DNA of 10,086 bases from Desulfobacterales bacterium. Its GTDB lineage: Bacteria > Desulfobacterota > Desulfobacteria > Desulfobacterales > SpSt-501. The DNA lies in the NCBI GenBank assembly GCA_025454275.1, contig JALOOS010000033.1, positions 1-10,086 of the forward strand, read 5' to 3'. How positions within the stretch are numbered: position 1 is the stretch's first letter; each line of letters starts with the position of its first letter. This document shows positions 6,315 through 10,086 of the stretch, piece by piece. The notes beneath the pieces are model-generated. The model worked only from the letters and a program-made list of their open reading frames with translations, made no database searches and had not been told where the DNA came from. The position numbers and the translations under genes are program-made.

Positions 6315-7100
6315 TCAGGCCGCGCAGGGCTTGGCCGCGCTCCCCTTGCCGAGGTAGGCTTCGATCACCTGCGGATTGGACTGGACCTCGGCTGGAAGCC
6401 CTTCGGCGATCTTCTTGCCGTAGTCGAGCACAGTGACCTTTTCGGAAATCCCCATGACGACCCGCATCTGGTGCTCGATCAGGATGATCGTGATCTTGAG
6501 CTCGTCGCGCAGGTGGCGGATGAAGTCCATGAGGTCCTGGGACTCCTTCGGGTTCATGCCCGCCGCGGGCTCGTCGAGCAGCAGCACCTTGGGCCGGGTG
6601 GCCAGAGCGCGCGCGATCTCGAGCCGGCGCTGGTCGCCGTAGGGGAGGTTCTTCGCCAGAAAGTCCCCCTTGCCCGTCAGGTTGACGAACCGCAGCAGGT
6701 TCAAGGCCTCCTCATTGGCCTGTTTTTCCTCGCGGCGGGTGGCGGCCGTGCCGAAGACGATGCCGAAGAAATGGGCATTCAGGTGGCTGTGCTGGCCGAC
6801 CAGGATGTTCTCGAGCGCCGTCAGGTTGGGGAAGAGCCGGATGTTCTGGTAGGTGCGGGCGATGCCGTGGCGGACGATCTGGTCCGGGCTCAGCCCCACC
6901 AGGGGATAGTCCTCGAGCAGCACCTGTCCGGCTTCGGGGCGGTAGAAGCCCGTGATGCAGTTGAAGAGGGTCGTCTTGCCGGCGCCGTTCGGGCCGATGA
7001 CGCTGTGGATGCTCTGCTCCCTGACCGTGAGGTCGAGGTTCTCGATAGCGACCAGCCCGCCGAACTGCTTTGTCAGGTTTTCAATCGTGATGACCGCCAT
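6315..7100 (-). CDS. livG: Branched-chain amino-acid ABC transporter ATPase LivG
   Basis: Partner ATPase of LivF in the LIV-type importer. The 261 residues show Walker A GPNGAGKT at 36-43, Q-loop Gln85 in RTYQNI, the signature LPYGDQRRLEIARAL at 152-166 (LivG proteins usually have a YG.QRRLEIARAL form rather than LSGG), Walker B KVLLLDE at 171-177, and the switch His210 in LIEHQM. The extended helical insert around 103-130, including HLNAHFFGI, is typical of LivG relative to LivF. AAGGAAGG (7105-7112) ends 4 nt before the ATG, a strong ribosome binding site, and the livM stop codon lies 14 nt upstream. Residues 253-261 (GSAAKPCAA) form a short variable tail. Identification is secure; substrate preference is not determined by the ATPase. 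Confidence 0.95.
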   Translation of the reverse strand: MAVITIENLTKQFGGLVAIENLDLTVREQSIHSVIGPNGAGKTTLFNCITGFYRPEAGQVLLEDYPLVGLSPDQIVRHGIARTYQNIRLFPNLTALENILVGQHSHLNAHFFGIVFGTAATRREEKQANEEALNLLRFVNLTGKGDFLAKNLPYGDQRRLEIARALATRPKVLLLDEPAAGMNPKESQDLMDFIRHLRDELKITIILIEHQMRVVMGISEKVTVLDYGKKIAEGLPAEVQSNPQVIEAYLGKGSAAKPCAA

Positions 7101-7114
7101 GCGACCTTCCTTGC

Positions 7115-8827
7115 TTATCGGGGGGATGCGGCCGCTCGGCCTGCGCCGGTAGAAGGGGCCGGTTCATCCGCTTCGTGCAGTTCGCGCTTGTGGGTGGCCT
7201 CCGGCCAGAGGCCTTCGGGTTTGAGGAGCATCATCGCGACCAGGGCGGCCCCGTAGACGAGCAGCCGGTACTCGGCGAACTCGCGCAGCAGCTCCGGCAG
7301 CCCCACCAGGGCGATGGCCCCGACCACCACTCCGGGCATGCTGCCCATGCCGCCCACGATGATCACGCACAGGATGTTGATCGAGATCATCACGTTGAAG
7401 CTGTGGGGGTAGACCGAGCCGATCTTGGATGCGAAGATGGCCCCGCTCAGGGCCGAAAAACCGGCGCCGGTGGCGAAGGCCAGAAGTTTGGTGGCGACGA
7501 GGTTGATGCCCATGGCCTGGGCCACATCCTCATCCTCCCGCATCGCCATCCAGGCCCGGCCCAGGCGCGAGTCGCGCAGCCGCCAGGAGATGAAACCGAC
7601 CAAAATGCACCCGGCGAGCAGCAGGTAATAGACCTCCTGGGGCGAGGCGAATTCGAAGCTGCCGATCTGGGCTTTGGTGATCTTGCCGATCCCCTGGGCG
7701 CCGCCCAGCCAGGGGCGCAGGGCGTCGGAGAGGACCAGGATGCGGATGATCTCCCCGAAGCCCAGGGTGGCGATCGCCAGGTAGTCGCCGCGCATTTTAA
7801 GGACCGGGATGCCCAGCATCACCCCCGCGATCACCCCGAAGAGGATGGCGAAGGGCAGGGCCTGCCAGAAGGTCATCGTGAAGCGGCCGATTTCGGGCGA
7901 GGTCAGGATCGCCACGGTGTAGGAGCCGATGGCGAAAAAGGCGACGTAGCCCAGATCGAGCAGGCCGGCGAAGCCGACGACGATGTTCAGCCCCAATCCG
8001 AGCAGGATGTAGAGGCCGACGATGGTCAGCACCTCGCTCAGGAAAAGACCCAGGGCGTGGGGCAGGATCAGAAGCACCAGCGCTGCAACCAGAAGCGAGG
8101 CCAGCTTCAGCCGGCGCTTGGGGCCGGTTTCCATCCGCTCCACCCGGCGGCGCAGGCTCTCCCCCTTGGCCGCCCAGGCGGCGGTGCCGCCGGCGATCAG
8201 GATGAAGAGGCTCGCTGCGCCGGTGACGGAGAGGCCGTTGCCGGAGAAGATCCACTCCCCGACGGCAGCCAGCGGCCCCCAGGCGGAGAGAACGGGGGCG
8301 ATCAGGTCCTGGAGCATCCCGGCCACCGCGAGGCTGGAGAACCCTGCAATCAACGCCCGCCGCCAGAGGGCCGGGGTGAGATAGAGCAGGCCTGTCCCCA
8401 GCCCGGTCACCGCCCCCGCCAGCAGCAGCAGCGCGCCGCCGGCCGGGAGGCTCTCCTGATAGAACAGCAGGGAGTTGAACAGCGCCGGTGAGGCGTTGAT
8501 GAAAACCTGGCGCATATTGACCAACTGGCCGACCAGGACCAGCAACAGGAGCAGGGCGGTCATAACGAGGCCGGCCGTGGCCGCCGACGCCAGGATCCGC
8601 CCCGCCGCCTCCGGGCGGGTGCGTGCTGCCGCCGTGTATGCCAGGAAGGCGGCGGTGAAGAGCAGCAGCGTCTGCCCCATGGAGATCACGCCGCTGACGA
8701 TCTCCCGCTGATTGAACGCATGCACCATGCCGATCAGCGAGAGAAGGACCAGGCACGCTCCACCGATCAACCCCAGGCGAAGGCCGGGAAACTGTTGGGC
8801 TGAGGTCATGTTCATGGAATCCATCAT
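7115..8827 (-). CDS. livM: Branched-chain amino-acid ABC transporter permease LivM, with extra N-terminal membrane domain
   Basis: Inner-membrane permease pairing with LivH. The canonical LivM domain occupies about residues 240-540: GLGLNIVVGFAGLLDLGYVAFFAIGSY-type block at about 277-303, MRGDYLAIATLGFGEIIR at 345-362, the cytoplasmic ATPase-contact loop AMREDEDVAQAMGIN at 428-442, and VGGMGSMPGVVVGA at 491-504. At 570 residues it is much longer than typical LivM proteins of about 300-425. The excess is an N-terminal region of about 240 residues with roughly six hydrophobic segments (near 17-37, 47-67, 78-103, 128-150, 156-182, 200-220) and a basic linker at about 221-241. The ATG overlaps the livH stop as ATGA, indicating coupling. 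Several Met codons near the start (1, 2, 5, 7) make the exact start uncertain. The C-terminal tail is Ala, Glu and Pro rich. The permease identity is secure; the function of the N-terminal domain is unknown. Confidence 0.92.
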   Translation of the reverse strand: MMDSMNMTSAQQFPGLRLGLIGGACLVLLSLIGMVHAFNQREIVSGVISMGQTLLLFTAAFLAYTAAARTRPEAAGRILASAATAGLVMTALLLLLVLVGQLVNMRQVFINASPALFNSLLFYQESLPAGGALLLLAGAVTGLGTGLLYLTPALWRRALIAGFSSLAVAGMLQDLIAPVLSAWGPLAAVGEWIFSGNGLSVTGAASLFILIAGGTAAWAAKGESLRRRVERMETGPKRRLKLASLLVAALVLLILPHALGLFLSEVLTIVGLYILLGLGLNIVVGFAGLLDLGYVAFFAIGSYTVAILTSPEIGRFTMTFWQALPFAILFGVIAGVMLGIPVLKMRGDYLAIATLGFGEIIRILVLSDALRPWLGGAQGIGKITKAQIGSFEFASPQEVYYLLLAGCILVGFISWRLRDSRLGRAWMAMREDEDVAQAMGINLVATKLLAFATGAGFSALSGAIFASKIGSVYPHSFNVMISINILCVIIVGGMGSMPGVVVGAIALVGLPELLREFAEYRLLVYGAALVAMMLLKPEGLWPEATHKRELHEADEPAPSTGAGRAAASPR

Positions 8828-9885
8828 GCTTTCGTGACGGCGAGCCGCTCGCCCAGTATGCCGCTGGGGCGGAAGATCAGCACCAGGACGAGCATGCTGA
8901 AGGCGATGGCGTCCTTGAGCTGGTAGGGGGCCACGATCCCCAGTCCGTCCAGAAAGAGGCTGGGGCCGACCGATTCAACCAGGCCGAGGAAGATACCTCC
9001 GAGCATCGCCCCCGGGATGTTGCCGATTCCTCCCAGCACCGCCGCCGTGAAGGCCTTGATGCCCGGGATGAACCCCATGAAGAAGTGGACCTGCTTGAAC
9101 ATGATGGCATAGAGCACCCCGGCCGCACCGGCCGCGGCGCCTCCGATCATGAAGGTCATGGAGATCATCCGGTCCACGTCGATCCCCATCAGGGCCGAGG
9201 CCTCCTTGTCTTCGGAGACCGAGCGCAGGGCCTTGCCGAGGCGGGTGCGCTGGGTGAACTGGTAGAGCGCGATCATCAGCAATGCGGCTGCGACGATGAC
9301 CATCGCCTGGAATTTGAGCACCCGGATCGGTCCGAGGGTGAACTGCCCCTCCAGGGCGGTGACGACGGGGTAGGCCTGGAACCCCGAGCCGTAGAGGCCG
9401 CGAAACACGTACTGGAGGAAGAAGGAGGCGCCGATGGCGGTGATGAGCGGCACCAGGCGCGGGGCCCCGCGCAGCGGGCGGTAGGCGATGCGCTCGAGCA
9501 GCACCGCGATCATGACCGAGGTGGCCATGGAGACCACGAAGACGAGCACCAGGCTGATCACCGGGTGGGAGTCGAGCAGGCCGCTGCGGTGAAAATAGGC
9601 TGCGAAGAAATAGGCCGTGTAGGGTCCGCTCATGAAGACCTCGCTGTGGGCGAAGTTGATCATGCGCAGGACCCCGTAGACCATGGTGTAACCCATGGCG
9701 ATCAGGGCATAGATGCTGCCCTGGGCCAGGCCGAAGATGACGAAATCGATCCAGTGCCGGGCGCTGTAAGTCCCCTTGATGATCGTGGAGGCCGATCCCC
9801 AGACGATCAGGATCGTCAGAATCCCGCCGATCGACCACATCACGATGTCGGTGGGGCTCATGCGTTCGCGCAGATTCTTGACCAT
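8824..9885 (-). CDS. livH: Branched-chain amino-acid ABC transporter permease LivH
   Basis: Inner-membrane permease of the LIV-type importer. The canonical start of the fold, GLAQGSIYALIAMGYTMVYG, is at 52-71 and is followed by LRMINFAHSEVFMSG at 73-87; LivH family blocks continue with ERIAYRPLRGAPRLVPLI at 131-148, the ATPase-contact loop SEDKEASALMGID at 224-236, and AAVLGGIGNIPGAMLGG at 281-297. The 353 residues exceed the usual 290-310 because of about 50 extra N-terminal residues with one more hydrophobic segment at about 16-36. The ATG at 9885 has only a weak GAGAG ahead of it; an ATG at residue 9 is an alternative. It is the first gene of livHMGF and overlaps livM by 4 nt. No promoter was recognised in the 70 bases upstream, which suggests read-through from the preceding gene. 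Confidence 0.94.
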   Translation of the reverse strand: MVKNLRERMSPTDIVMWSIGGILTILIVWGSASTIIKGTYSARHWIDFVIFGLAQGSIYALIAMGYTMVYGVLRMINFAHSEVFMSGPYTAYFFAAYFHRSGLLDSHPVISLVLVFVVSMATSVMIAVLLERIAYRPLRGAPRLVPLITAIGASFFLQYVFRGLYGSGFQAYPVVTALEGQFTLGPIRVLKFQAMVIVAAALLMIALYQFTQRTRLGKALRSVSEDKEASALMGIDVDRMISMTFMIGGAAAGAAGVLYAIMFKQVHFFMGFIPGIKAFTAAVLGGIGNIPGAMLGGIFLGLVESVGPSLFLDGLGIVAPYQLKDAIAFSMLVLVLIFRPSGILGERLAVTKA

Positions 9886-9898
9886 GCGATTCTCTCAG

Positions 9899-9916
9899 GG
9901 CCGCGTTCGGGCGGCC
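9899..9916 (-). promoter_or_regulatory. Small hairpin in the livH leader
   Basis: GGCCGC (9899-9904) and GCGGCC (9911-9916) form a perfect 6-bp stem around a 6-base loop, ending 13 nt before the livH start codon. It could limit ribosome access to the weak livH ribosome binding site. In such GC-rich DNA a stem of this size can also occur by chance. Confidence 0.3.
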
Positions 9917-9955
9917 GCCTGCCGATGATGTTGTTCAGCCCCCGGGAGCTGGGTT

Positions 9956-9992
9956 AAAAAAAGAGCCGGGCGCCTGGGCGGTGCCCGGCTCT
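9956..9992 (-). terminator. Intrinsic (rho-independent) terminator upstream of livH
   Basis: Read on the minus strand, AGAGCCGGGC (9992-9983) pairs perfectly with GCCCGGCTCT (9971-9962), followed directly by a run of T residues (9962-9956). The stem can extend inward by three pairs including one G-T. This is a textbook terminator for a minus-strand gene entering from the right edge. It lies 71 nt ahead of livH. Since no promoter is evident between it and livH, partial read-through may give less livHMGF mRNA than that of the upstream gene, as is common where a binding-protein gene precedes permease genes. Confidence 0.85.
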
Positions 9993-10011
9993 ATCATTGA
10001 GGCGGGTGGGA

Positions 10012-10041
10012 TCGGCCGCCGTGCATCGGCAAGGCGGCCGA
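10012..10041. repeat. Perfect 9-bp inverted repeat between the upstream gene and the terminator
   Basis: TCGGCCGCC (10012-10020) and GGCGGCCGA (10033-10041) are exact reverse complements with a 12-base loop. There is no T-run on either side. In the minus-strand transcript this hairpin would precede the terminator and could protect the mRNA 3' end of the upstream gene. Function is inferred from position only. Confidence 0.5.
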
Positions 10042-10065
10042 GGGTTTTCATAGGGAGCCCCCCGA

Positions 10066-10086
10066 TCAGTAGGGCTGCCAGAACGG
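10066..10086 (-). CDS. Possible C-terminal end of a gene extending beyond the window (perhaps the LIV substrate-binding protein)
   Basis: The minus strand from the window edge reads six codons, PFWQPY, then TGA (10068-10066). The stop sits upstream of a hairpin and a clear intrinsic terminator on the same strand, so a minus-strand gene must end near here. The other two frames stay open into the terminator, which makes this frame the best choice. A periplasmic amino-acid-binding protein (LivJ/LivK type) commonly precedes livHMGF and several end in an aromatic-rich short tail, but six residues cannot prove identity. Confidence 0.4.
   Translation of the reverse strand, partial: PFWQPY

Noticed and set aside
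6603..6647. LivG signature lacks LSGG.
   Set aside because: The YG.QRRLEIARAL form is normal for LivG proteins, so this is not a defect.

Overview
The window is a high-GC stretch of a bacterial chromosome in which every recognised gene lies on the minus strand, so it reads from the right edge to the left. The Gram-negative style gene set (a LIV-type amino-acid ABC transporter, a fused PutA, a LysE-family exporter and NAD kinase) and two dispersed hairpin repeats suggest a deltaproteobacterial-type organism (Desulfobacterota). That placement rests on general impression and on memory of similar hairpins in that group, not on a marker gene, so it is tentative.

Layout in transcription order. (1) At 10066-10086 there may be the last six codons of a gene continuing off the window, by context perhaps the periplasmic substrate-binding protein of the transporter. 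It is followed by a GC-rich hairpin (10012-10041) and a clear intrinsic terminator (9956-9992). (2) livH-livM-livG-livF (9885 to 5569) is a tight operon with a 4-nt overlap and gaps of 14 and 32 nt. It encodes the two permeases and two ATPases of a branched-chain/hydrophobic amino-acid importer. LivM carries an unusual N-terminal membrane domain of about 240 residues. (3) A 128-bp palindromic element (copy B, 5444-5571) sits at the livF stop codon. (4) A LysE-family exporter gene (5398-4781) is followed after 7 nt by putA (4773-1159). PutA is a 1204-residue fusion of proline dehydrogenase and delta-1-pyrroline-5-carboxylate dehydrogenase that turns proline into glutamate. (5) A second copy of the palindromic element (copy A, 1033-1160) sits at the putA stop codon. 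(6) nadK (NAD kinase, 938-48) has its own sigma70-like promoter (975-1003) overlapping a perfect 6+6 bp dyad. (7) The left 47 bases are A/C-rich with a short direct repeat and no gene.

Functionally, the transporter could bring amino acids into the cell, PutA would oxidise proline to glutamate and yield reduced flavin and NADH, and the LysE-type protein may export an amino acid to relieve excess. NAD kinase makes NADP from NAD and is probably an independent transcription unit. The direct link between the LIV transporter and proline use is inference.

The most notable signal is the pair of hairpin elements. Their left halves are both 61 nt and align without gaps, and they share the central GGCGTAC/GTACGCC stem. 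Their outer arms have diverged, yet each still pairs with its own partner arm: at least nine base pairs differ between copies with pairing kept. Both copies begin at the stop codon of the preceding gene. This points to conserved RNA or single-stranded DNA structure.
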